A stretch of DNA of 6,252 nt from Oscillospiraceae bacterium (lineage in GTDB: Bacteria > Bacillota > Clostridia > Oscillospirales > Ruminococcaceae), in contig JAUNBN010000072.1 in NCBI GenBank assembly GCA_030527085.1, positions 683 to 6,934 of the forward strand, written 5' to 3'. Under the pieces are notes generated by a model. That model searched no databases, was not told the origin of the DNA, and saw nothing but the letters and a program-made list of their open reading frames with translations. The position numbers were made by a program, and so were the translations under genes. Shown piece after piece: positions 1 to 5,620 of this stretch (position 1 is the first letter of the stretch; each line of letters starts with the position of its first letter).

Positions 1-1
1 C

Positions 2-430
2 TTTGTAGTGAGCTGCGGCTTTATCGTAATCTCCTCGCTGCTGGGCTATATAGGCACGAGCCTGCTCTCCACGGCCGTCGCCGCGGCCTGCGTGGGCTTT
101 ATAATCTGGAACTTCTATCCCGCCAAGGTTTTTATGGGCGACACGGGCTCGATGTTCCTCGGCGGGGCGGTTATAGCGATGGGCTACGGCGTTTCCTTCC
201 CCGTGGTGCTCTTCTTCGCGGGCTTCGTCTATATAATGGAAGCCCTCTCCGTGGTAATTCAGGTCTGCTACTTCAAGGCCACTCACGGCAAACGCCTTTT
301 CAAAATGAGCCCCATCCACCACCACTTTGAAATGAGCGGCTGGTCGGAAATCAAAATAGATATAGTATTTGCGCTGGTATCGCTGGCCGGAATAGGGCTC
401 TCTATTCTGGCGGCCATCACAACGCCGTAA
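2..430 (+). CDS. mraY: Phospho-N-acetylmuramoyl-pentapeptide transferase (MraY), 3' part only
   Basis: MraY is the integral membrane enzyme that transfers phospho-MurNAc-pentapeptide from its UDP carrier to undecaprenyl phosphate, making lipid I on the inner face of the membrane. Only the last 142 residues are present; the reading frame is open to the left edge, so the start and the early DDxxK region lie upstream. Two family hallmarks are visible: NFYPAKVFMGDTGS, whose MGDTGS is encoded at 134-151 and contains a catalytic-site aspartate, and PIHHHFE, whose three histidines are encoded at 317-325 and form the conserved HHH motif. The rest is hydrophobic membrane segments, ending in a last transmembrane helix just before the TAA stop. 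ftsW follows after 12 nt, leaving no room for murD, which commonly sits here. The GTG at 8 is internal and not a real start. Identification is secure from the motifs and gene order. Confidence 0.97.
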   Translation, partial: FVVSCGFIVISSLLGYIGTSLLSTAVAAACVGFIIWNFYPAKVFMGDTGSMFLGGAVIAMGYGVSFPVVLFFAGFVYIMEALSVVIQVCYFKATHGKRLFKMSPIHHHFEMSGWSEIKIDIVFALVSLAGIGLSILAAITTP

Positions 431-442
431 AAAGGAGATTCA

Positions 443-1612
443 ATGCCCGCTGAAAGTGCGCTCAAGGGAGCTAAGGGCGGCGGGGAACGCCGCGTCAAAA
501 GCGCCCTGCGCGAAAAACCGAAGAGCGACAGCGTGCTGCTGCTGGTGACGATTATCCTCGTCGTCTTCGGCCTTATAACGATGTTCTCAGCCAGCTTCGC
601 CAACGCCTACTACCTTCACGGCGACAGCTATTACTATATTGGCAAGCAGTGCCTCTACGCCATTATCGGCCTCGCGGCCATGTGGGTAATCTCGCATATA
701 AACTACCGCGTGCTGCACCGCCTGGCACTGCCGCTGGCCATAGTGTCCTATATCCTGCTCGCGATAACCCTCTTCATGCCTCCCATAAACGGCGCTCGGC
801 GCTGGATAATAATCGGCGGCTTCACCTTCCAGCCCTCCGAGGTAGTTAAATTCGCGGTAATATGCCTTTTCGCCCACCTGGCCTCCGTAAAGCCCGAGAA
901 AATGAAGGGTTTTAAATACGGCTTCCTGCTGCCCATGGGCATACTGCTGGCCATAGCCGCCATTATGCTCCAGCAGACGCACCTTTCGGGTACTATTCTA
1001 ATCTTTTTGGTAGGCGTGGTGCTTATGTTCGTCGGAGGCACGCGCCCGATGTGGTTCGGGATAGCGGCCGCTATTGTAGTGCCGGCGGGCGGCGCTTTCC
1101 TGCTGCTCACGGATAAAATGTCCTACGCCCTCGAGCGCATAGAGATTTGGCTCAATCCCTATATCGACCCTCTGGGCGGCGGGCATCAGATAATACAGTC
1201 GCTCAGAGCAATAGGCTCAGGCGGCCTGATAGGCCTGGGGCTCGGCAACTCGCGGCAGAAGCACCTTTATGTCCCCGAGCCGCAGAACGATTTTATATTC
1301 TCTATAATCTGCGAGGAGCTCGGCTATGTGGGCGCGCTGTTCGTGATTGTGCTCTTCCTGATTTTCATTTTCAGAGGCTTCGCCATAGCCCTCAACGCGC
1401 GCGACAAGTTCGGCGCGCTGCTTGCCGTCGGCATAACTTCGCAGATAGGGCTTCAGGCTCTGCTCAATATAGCCGTCGTAACGGGAACCGTGCCCAATAC
1501 CGGAATAAGCCTGCCCTTCTTCAGCCAGGGCGGAACCTCGCTGGCAATGCTGCTGGCCGAGGTGGGCGTGCTCTTGGCAATCTCGCGCTACAGCGCGATG
1601 AAAAAGTCGTGA
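443..1612 (+). CDS. ftsW: SEDS-family septal peptidoglycan glycosyltransferase FtsW (SpoVE-like)
   Basis: FtsW polymerises lipid II into glycan strands at the division septum together with a class B penicillin-binding protein. The 389-residue protein has a basic cytoplasmic N-terminus (about 1-30) followed by many hydrophobic helices. SEDS hallmarks appear in order: NGARRWI (116-122), QPSE (130-133), the GGGHQIIQSL and GLGLGNSRQKH region (245-274), VPEPQNDFIF (277-286) with the presumed catalytic Asp283, and GTVPNTGISLPFFSQGG (348-364). The last motif usually ends in SYGG, so Gln362 replaces a common Tyr. Translation starts at ATG 443, with AAAGGAG at 431-437 at ideal spacing. The stop overlaps the murG start by 4 nt. 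In Bacillus the gene at this position is spoVE, a sporulation-specific paralogue; sequence alone does not separate FtsW from SpoVE here. FtsW is preferred because no other SEDS gene is seen in the cluster and ftsQ and ftsZ follow. Confidence 0.93.
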   Translation: MPAESALKGAKGGGERRVKSALREKPKSDSVLLLVTIILVVFGLITMFSASFANAYYLHGDSYYYIGKQCLYAIIGLAAMWVISHINYRVLHRLALPLAIVSYILLAITLFMPPINGARRWIIIGGFTFQPSEVVKFAVICLFAHLASVKPEKMKGFKYGFLLPMGILLAIAAIMLQQTHLSGTILIFLVGVVLMFVGGTRPMWFGIAAAIVVPAGGAFLLLTDKMSYALERIEIWLNPYIDPLGGGHQIIQSLRAIGSGGLIGLGLGNSRQKHLYVPEPQNDFIFSIICEELGYVGALFVIVLFLIFIFRGFAIALNARDKFGALLAVGITSQIGLQALLNIAVVTGTVPNTGISLPFFSQGGTSLAMLLAEVGVLLAISRYSAMKKS

Positions 1613-2724
1613 GGGCGGTAATAGCGGCGGGAGGAACCGCCGGACATATAAATCCCGCGCTGGCTGTGGCGGCCGAAATTATGAAAAACGAGCCCGCCTC
1701 CGAGATAGTATTCGCGGGGCGCGAGGACGGAATGGAAAAAAAGCTGGTAGAGCAGGCGGGCTACCCCTTTGAGCATTTTGAGATACACGGCTTCGAGCGC
1801 CGCTTCAGACCCAGGGACATAGCCTTCAACCTCAATTCCCTGAGGTGCGTGGCGGCCGCCTCTCTCAAGGCCCGCCGCTTTTTCAGGAGCTTTAAACCCG
1901 ACGTCGTAGTGGGCTGCGGGGGCTACATAAGCGGCCCCGTGGTGCGCGAGGCCGCGGTTATGGGCATCAAGACGGCCATACTCGAGCAGAACTCCTTTCC
2001 CGGCGTTACCACCCGGCTGCTCGCCCGCTGCGCCGACATAATCTGCGTAGCCAGCGAGGACGGAGCCGAGCGCATAGGCCGCCCGCAAAAGACCTTCGTT
2101 ACCGGCAATCCCATTCGCCCCGAGTTCTTCTCGGCCGACAGGCAGGCCGCGCGCCGCCGCCTCGGGGTGGGGGAGAGGGTCTGCGTCGTCTCATTCGGCG
2201 GCTCGCTGGGCGCGAAAGCCTTAAACGAGTTGGCGGCATATTTTATGCGCTGCCATGTCGGGACGGGGGAGGTCTTTCATATTCACGCGACGGGGCAGTA
2301 CGCGGTGGAAAGCTTTCCCAGACTGCTCAGGGAGCTGGGAGTTGACGGTAACAGCCGAGACATCAGCGTGCGCGAATATATATACGACATGCCGGACTGC
2401 TTCGCCGCCGCGGATTTGGTTATATCGCGCTCCGGCGCGATTACCATAAGCGAGATCGCGGCCGCGGGCCGTGCCTCTGTGCTCATACCCTCGCCCAATG
2501 TTTCGGAAAACCACCAGTATTACAACGCCCTTACTCTGGGCAAGGCGGGGGCCGCCAGAGTCTACGAGGAGGGCTCTCTTGAGCCGGAAAAGGCGGCGGC
2601 GGAGATATTCGAGCTGGTCTGCGACAGAGCGAAGCTCGCCGAAATGGGCGTTCGGGCGCGCTCGATCTCCGTTAAGAACTCCGCGGAGAAGATATACTAT
2701 CACATTAAAAAACTCGTCGGCTGA
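1609..2724 (+). CDS. murG: UDP-GlcNAc:undecaprenyl-pyrophosphoryl-MurNAc-pentapeptide GlcNAc transferase (MurG)
   Basis: MurG is the membrane-associated GT28 glycosyltransferase that adds GlcNAc to lipid I to give lipid II, the substrate FtsW then polymerises. The protein is 371 residues, a normal length. The N-terminal Rossmann domain carries GGTAGHINPALA (8-19; the family norm is GGTGGH), CGGYISGP (103-110) and EQNSFPG (126-132). The C-terminal UDP-GlcNAc-binding domain carries GGSLGA (197-202), SRSGAITISE (273-282), with Glu282 at the place of the sugar-nucleotide-binding glutamate, and NHQYYNA (301-307). The start is GTG 1609, inside the last codons of ftsW, giving a GTGA stop/start overlap. 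The frame stays open upstream to 1147, but that part lies inside ftsW and the GGTAGH loop must sit near the N-terminus. No strong Shine-Dalgarno precedes the GTG, so translation is probably coupled to ftsW. murC, often next, is absent. Confidence 0.96.
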   Translation: MRAVIAAGGTAGHINPALAVAAEIMKNEPASEIVFAGREDGMEKKLVEQAGYPFEHFEIHGFERRFRPRDIAFNLNSLRCVAAASLKARRFFRSFKPDVVVGCGGYISGPVVREAAVMGIKTAILEQNSFPGVTTRLLARCADIICVASEDGAERIGRPQKTFVTGNPIRPEFFSADRQAARRRLGVGERVCVVSFGGSLGAKALNELAAYFMRCHVGTGEVFHIHATGQYAVESFPRLLRELGVDGNSRDISVREYIYDMPDCFAAADLVISRSGAITISEIAAAGRASVLIPSPNVSENHQYYNALTLGKAGAARVYEEGSLEPEKAAAEIFELVCDRAKLAEMGVRARSISVKNSAEKIYYHIKKLVG

Positions 2725-2754
2725 GAGACGCAAACAAGAGGGGAGGCGGGCTCC

Positions 2755-3555
2755 ATGCAGAAAAAGAACAAGGCAGTGGGCGGTCACCGCGGGGGAAGCC
2801 CCCGCACGGCATTGACTCTGCTCGTAATTTTGCTTCTGGCGGCGGGAGCCGTCCTCTCGCTGACGGTATTTTTCAAAATAGAGGAAGTTAGAGTTGAGGG
2901 CACCGACCGCTACTACACCGAGGAGCAGATACTCAAGGCGGGCGATATACAGGCAGGTCAGAATATGTTCCTCTTCTCAGCGAGGGCGGCCGAAGAAAAG
3001 ATCTGGACGCTGCTGCCCTACATAAGCAGCGTAAGCGTCAAAAGACAGCTGCCCTCAACTATAATTATCGACGTGCGCGTTTCCGACTACACGCTCTCTC
3101 TGCCCTACGAGGGCGGCAGCTTGACGCTCTCGGAGACCCTGAAAATTCTGGGCAATGCCGTCGAAAACGAGTCCTTCACCCTCATATGGGGCTTTCAGCC
3201 CGTCTCAGGCGAGGTGGGAACCTCGCTTGCCACCGACAGCGAGGACGGAACCTACTATCTCGAAGCGCTCGTGAAGGCGCTTTCGGAAAACGATATCCTC
3301 AATATGGTTAGCGATATAAACGTGGCGGACAAGCTCAATCTCTCGGTAGTCTACGACAACCGTATCTACGTTATGCTGGGAACGGCGAGCAATATAGATT
3401 ACAAGGCGCGAATGCTTGAGGAAGTGGCCCGCAGCCAGCTTGAAAGCGACGCAACGGGCTATCTCGACCTCTCTACGGCGGGCAAGGGAACCTTTAAATC
3501 GGGCGAGCTTGAGCTTCCCGAGGGCTACCGAACAAAGGCGGCAGCTTGGGCTTAG
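2755..3555 (+). CDS. ftsQ: Divisome membrane protein FtsQ/DivIB with POTRA domain
   Basis: FtsQ/DivIB is a bitopic divisome protein that bridges FtsL and FtsB/DivIC and helps control septal wall synthesis. The 266-residue product has a short basic cytoplasmic tail (1-18), a single transmembrane helix (about 19-40) and then an extracytoplasmic POTRA domain (about 41-110) beginning FKIEEVRVEGTDRYYTEEQI. The beta-rich DivIB/FtsQ domain follows, with IDYKARMLEEV near residues 214-224 and the segment YLDLSTAGKGTFK (236-248), which resembles the usual C-terminal strand of the family. ATG 2755 is preceded by GGGAGG at 2741-2746, and the gap after murG is 30 nt, so it should share the upstream transcript. 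The sequence is poorly conserved across bacteria, as is normal for this family, so the call rests on topology, the POTRA domain and position between murG and ftsZ. Confidence 0.9.
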   Translation: MQKKNKAVGGHRGGSPRTALTLLVILLLAAGAVLSLTVFFKIEEVRVEGTDRYYTEEQILKAGDIQAGQNMFLFSARAAEEKIWTLLPYISSVSVKRQLPSTIIIDVRVSDYTLSLPYEGGSLTLSETLKILGNAVENESFTLIWGFQPVSGEVGTSLATDSEDGTYYLEALVKALSENDILNMVSDINVADKLNLSVVYDNRIYVMLGTASNIDYKARMLEEVARSQLESDATGYLDLSTAGKGTFKSGELELPEGYRTKAAAWA

Positions 3556-3565
3556 AGCAAAACGC

Positions 3566-3579
3566 TTCAATATATTGAA
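3566..3579. repeat. Perfect 14-bp palindrome overlapping the candidate -35
   Basis: TTCAATATATTGAA reads the same on both strands over all 14 bases and shares its right five bases with the candidate -35 TTGAAA. A dimeric regulator bound here would block RNA polymerase, so a repressor operator is a reasonable guess. The AATATATT core is loosely like an NrdR box, but the flanks differ and NrdR sites normally come in pairs, so no regulator is assigned. Two shorter overlapping palindromes, TTAAATTTAA (3597-3606) and TTAATATTAA (3603-3612), lie just downstream; such short AT palindromes are expected by chance in AT-rich DNA. Confidence 0.5.
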
Positions 3580-3612
3580 ATATGTACTAAAATATGTTAA
3601 ATTTAATATTAA
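3566..3612 (+). promoter_or_regulatory. Candidate internal promoter for ftsZ in an AT-rich island
   Basis: In this 47-nt stretch, 42 bases are A or T, in sharp contrast to the GC-rich genes around it. A sigma-A-type promoter fits: -35 TTGAAA at 3575-3580 (5 of 6 to consensus), a 17-nt spacer, TG at 3595-3596 as an extended -10 element, and -10 TAAATT at 3598-3603 (4 of 6). A second possible -10, TAAAAT at 3588-3593 (5 of 6), has no good -35 partner. Transcription would begin around 3609-3611 and read ftsZ, udp and the coiled-coil gene. Promoter strength and use cannot be judged from sequence alone. Confidence 0.55.
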
Positions 3613-3633
3613 CGTCGGGGAAACAAACCGGCG
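3613..3633 (+). other. Possible small hairpin in the ftsZ leader
   Basis: CGTCGG (3613-3618) can pair with CCGGCG (3628-3633), giving six pairs including one G-U, around a 9-nt A-rich loop. It would lie at the 5' end of a transcript from the candidate promoter and just upstream of the ftsZ ribosome binding site, which it leaves free. It might stabilise the messenger, but a stem this short could be chance. No U-run follows, so it is not a terminator. Confidence 0.25.
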
Positions 3634-3638
3634 CAAGC

Positions 3639-3645
3639 GGGGGTG
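3639..3645 (+). promoter_or_regulatory. ftsZ ribosome binding site that favours the GTG start
   Basis: GGGGGTG differs by one base from the ideal GGAGGTG and its G-run ends 9 nt before GTG 3653, which is good spacing. It is about 18 nt from ATG 3662, too far for that codon, and no other purine-rich site lies just upstream of the ATG. Confidence 0.6.
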
Positions 3646-3652
3646 TGCGAGC

Positions 3653-4804
3653 GTGGAAAAAATGAGCTTTGTACTTAGTGAGGAGACCACCTACAGTATC
3701 AGCATTAAGGTGATAGGCGTAGGCGGGGGCGGCGGCAACGCCGTCAACCGCATGATACAAAACGGCATAAAGGGCGTCGAGTTCATATCTATGAACACGG
3801 ACGGCCATATTTTGAAGTTCAATAAAGCGACTTATAAGATTCAGCTCGGCGGCGAGCTTACCAAAGGGCAGGGCGCAGGAGGGAATCCCGAAATCGGCAA
3901 GAAGGCCGCCGAGGAGAGCCAGGAAGATATCAAAGCCGCGCTCAAGGGCGCGAACATGGTCTTTATAACCGCCGGAATGGGCGGCGGCACCGGCACCGGA
4001 GCCGCTCCCGTGGTGGCGCGCATCGCCAAAGAGATGGGCATACTCACCGTTGGCATAGTAACCAAGCCCTTTACCTTCGAGGGCAAGCGCAAGATGGATA
4101 TAGCCATGAACGGCATTTCCGAGCTGCGCAAGTATGTAGATTCCATAGTCGTAATCCCCAACGAGCGCCTCAAGCTCGTGAGCGAGGAGAGAATAACCCT
4201 CGCAAACGCCTTCGAGATAGCGGACAATGTGCTGCTGCAGGGCGTGCAGAGCATTTCGGAGCTTATAAACGTGCCGGGCTTTATCAACCTTGATTTTGCC
4301 GACGTTCAGGCCATCATGCACGACTCCGGCTACGCCCATATGGGCGTGGGGCGCGCCTCCGGTGCGGACAAGGCCAAAACAGCCGCCGAGGCAGCCATCA
4401 AGAGCCCGCTGCTCGAGACCACCATAGACGGCGCTAAGGGCGTGCTTATCAACATCACCGCCTCGCCCGAGATAGACCTCGAGGAGGTTGAGCTCGCGAG
4501 CTCGATGATAACCGACGCGGCGGATACGAATGCGAATATCGTCTGGGGCGCGGCCTTCGATGAGAACTACAAGGACGAGATGTCGATAACCGTTATCGCT
4601 ACGGGTTTTGACGATATAGCCAGAGAGGCCGCGAGCGAGTTTGAGCTGAGGCCCAGCCACGCTCCCGCAAAGACCGAGCAGGAGCCCGCGCCGCAGCCTA
4701 ATGCCCAGACCCAGCTCGGCGACGAGACCGCCGATGATCCCTTTCCCGGATTTACGGATATTATGGACCTTTTAAACCACCGCAATAACGACGACAGGGG
4801 TTAA
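3653..4804 (+). CDS. ftsZ: Cell division GTPase FtsZ with atypical C-terminal tail
   Basis: FtsZ is the tubulin homologue that polymerises into the Z-ring and recruits the divisome. The 383-residue protein shows the GTPase domain in order: IKVIGVGGGGGNAVNRM (18-34), NTD (48-50), the T3-loop region LTKGQGAGGNPE (69-80), the tubulin signature GGGTGTG (110-116), PNERL (169-173) and the T7 catalytic loop NLDFADVQAIM (212-222) with Asp214 and Asp217. A C-terminal activation domain follows to about 330, then a short Pro/Ala/Gln/Glu linker and the tail DIMDLLNHR (369-377). That tail departs from the usual DIPxFLRxR. GTG 3653 is chosen for its Shine-Dalgarno. ATG 3662 would give a start more like other clostridial FtsZ proteins and is only three codons later. 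The frame is open back to 3416 inside ftsQ, but that part does not resemble FtsZ. ftsA is missing upstream; udp follows after 6 nt. Confidence 0.97.
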   Translation: MEKMSFVLSEETTYSISIKVIGVGGGGGNAVNRMIQNGIKGVEFISMNTDGHILKFNKATYKIQLGGELTKGQGAGGNPEIGKKAAEESQEDIKAALKGANMVFITAGMGGGTGTGAAPVVARIAKEMGILTVGIVTKPFTFEGKRKMDIAMNGISELRKYVDSIVVIPNERLKLVSEERITLANAFEIADNVLLQGVQSISELINVPGFINLDFADVQAIMHDSGYAHMGVGRASGADKAKTAAEAAIKSPLLETTIDGAKGVLINITASPEIDLEEVELASSMITDAADTNANIVWGAAFDENYKDEMSITVIATGFDDIAREAASEFELRPSHAPAKTEQEPAPQPNAQTQLGDETADDPFPGFTDIMDLLNHRNNDDRG

Positions 4805-4810
4805 AGATTG

Positions 4811-5581
4811 ATGAGCGAAAAACTCTACCATATCGGGCTTTCCAAAGAGGAGCTGGAGGGCGCGCGCTACGCCATAATCGCCGGCGACCCGGGGCGCATA
4901 CCCTCTATTGCCAGCAGTTTTGACAGCCCCAGGGCTCTGGCCTCGAACCGCGAGTATACCTCCTGGCTCGGAAAGCTCGAGGGAAAGAGCGTAGTCGCGA
5001 TAAGCCACGGCATCGGCGGCCCCTCAACGGCCATCTGCATAGAGGAGCTCTATCAGCTCGGAGTCGATACCTTTATTAGGGTCGGAACCAGCGGCGGGAT
5101 GTCGCTCGACGTGCTGGCGGGCGACGCGGTCATAGCCGCCGGAGCCATAAGAGCCGAGGGCACCTCGCGCGAGTATTTGCCGATAGAGTTTCCCGCAATA
5201 GCGGATTTTGAAGTCACACAGGCCCTCAAGGAGGCTGCTGACAAGCTCGGCGCGCGCAGCCATGTGGGCGTCGTTCAGTGCAAGGACTCCTTTTACGGAC
5301 AGCACAGCCCCGAGAGAATGCCCGTAGCCGGAGATTTGCTTTATAAGTGGGAGGCTTGGATAAGGGGCGGCGCGCTCGCCTCCGAAATGGAGACGGCGGC
5401 CGAGTTTACAGTGTGCTCCTGCCTCAGAGCCCGCGCGGGCGCGGTGCTGCTGGCCGTTTGGAATCAGGAGCGCGAAAAAGCCGGCCTCGACAGCAGGCAG
5501 GAGGCGCAGGTTCACGACAGCTCTCTCACAATAAATATAGCCCTTGAGGCTGTAAAGATATTAATGAAAAGGGATGCCTGA
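4811..5581 (+). CDS. udp: Uridine phosphorylase
   Basis: This cytoplasmic enzyme of the PNP/UDP phosphorylase family I cleaves uridine with phosphate to uracil and ribose-1-phosphate in pyrimidine salvage. The 256-residue product has the normal family length and motifs: GDPGR (25-29, phosphate site), the family signature SHGIGGPSTAICIEEL (65-80), RVGTSG (90-95, phosphate-binding Arg90), FYGQHSPERMP (161-171), where Gln164 and nearby residues should contact the uracil ring, and EMET (192-195), with Glu194 matching the ribose-binding glutamate. The FYGQHSPE form looks like that of clostridial rather than enterobacterial enzymes. ATG 4811 is chosen; TTG 4808, one codon earlier, is equally well spaced from AGGGG at 4796-4800. 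The gene starts 6 nt after the ftsZ stop, so it is almost certainly co-transcribed with it. A related nucleoside phosphorylase activity is possible, but the uridine-type motif makes udp the best call. Confidence 0.93.
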   Translation: MSEKLYHIGLSKEELEGARYAIIAGDPGRIPSIASSFDSPRALASNREYTSWLGKLEGKSVVAISHGIGGPSTAICIEELYQLGVDTFIRVGTSGGMSLDVLAGDAVIAAGAIRAEGTSREYLPIEFPAIADFEVTQALKEAADKLGARSHVGVVQCKDSFYGQHSPERMPVAGDLLYKWEAWIRGGALASEMETAAEFTVCSCLRARAGAVLLAVWNQEREKAGLDSRQEAQVHDSSLTINIALEAVKILMKRDA

Positions 5582-5608
5582 GCCAAAGGCGTAAATAGCG
5601 CGGCTCAG
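5578..5608 (+). other. Hairpin spanning the udp stop codon and the next ribosome binding site
   Basis: CTGAGCC (5578-5584) and GGCTCAG (5602-5608) form a perfect 7-bp stem around a 17-nt loop. The left arm contains the udp TGA (5579-5581), and the right arm reaches the edge of the Shine-Dalgarno of the following gene. No U-run follows directly (the T7 run at 5632-5638 is already inside the next gene), so it is not a standard terminator. It could couple translation, since a ribosome ending udp would melt the stem. Confidence 0.45.
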
Positions 5609-5615
5609 AAGGTGA
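5609..5615 (+). promoter_or_regulatory. Ribosome binding site deciding the GTG start of the coiled-coil gene
   Basis: AAGGTGA matches the 16S rRNA tail complement and lies 5 nt before GTG 5621. An in-frame GTG at 5612 falls inside this site and is therefore an unlikely start. Confidence 0.55.
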
Positions 5616-5620
5616 CAATT

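Noticed and set aside
588..982. Open frames on the - strand opposite ftsW
   Set aside because: They have no domain, no ribosome binding site and no start that fits; they are shadows of the SEDS gene.
1147..1608. Upstream extension of the murG frame inside ftsW
   Set aside because: The extra residues are Arg/Ala-rich out-of-frame ftsW sequence, and the MurG nucleotide loop must lie near the N-terminus.
3597..3612. Short palindromes TTAAATTTAA and TTAATATTAA as separate operators
   Set aside because: Overlapping 10-bp AT-only palindromes are expected by chance in such AT-rich DNA; they are noted only as part of the island.
3416..3652. Upstream extension of the ftsZ frame into ftsQ
   Set aside because: The residues do not resemble FtsZ and cross the candidate promoter; the GTG at 3653 has its own ribosome binding site.
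3587..4660. Long open frame (357 codons) on the - strand opposite ftsZ
   Set aside because: It is the mirror of ftsZ codon bias in GC-rich DNA. Its protein is repetitive Gly/His/Tyr/Leu with no recognisable domain, and the + strand gene is certain.
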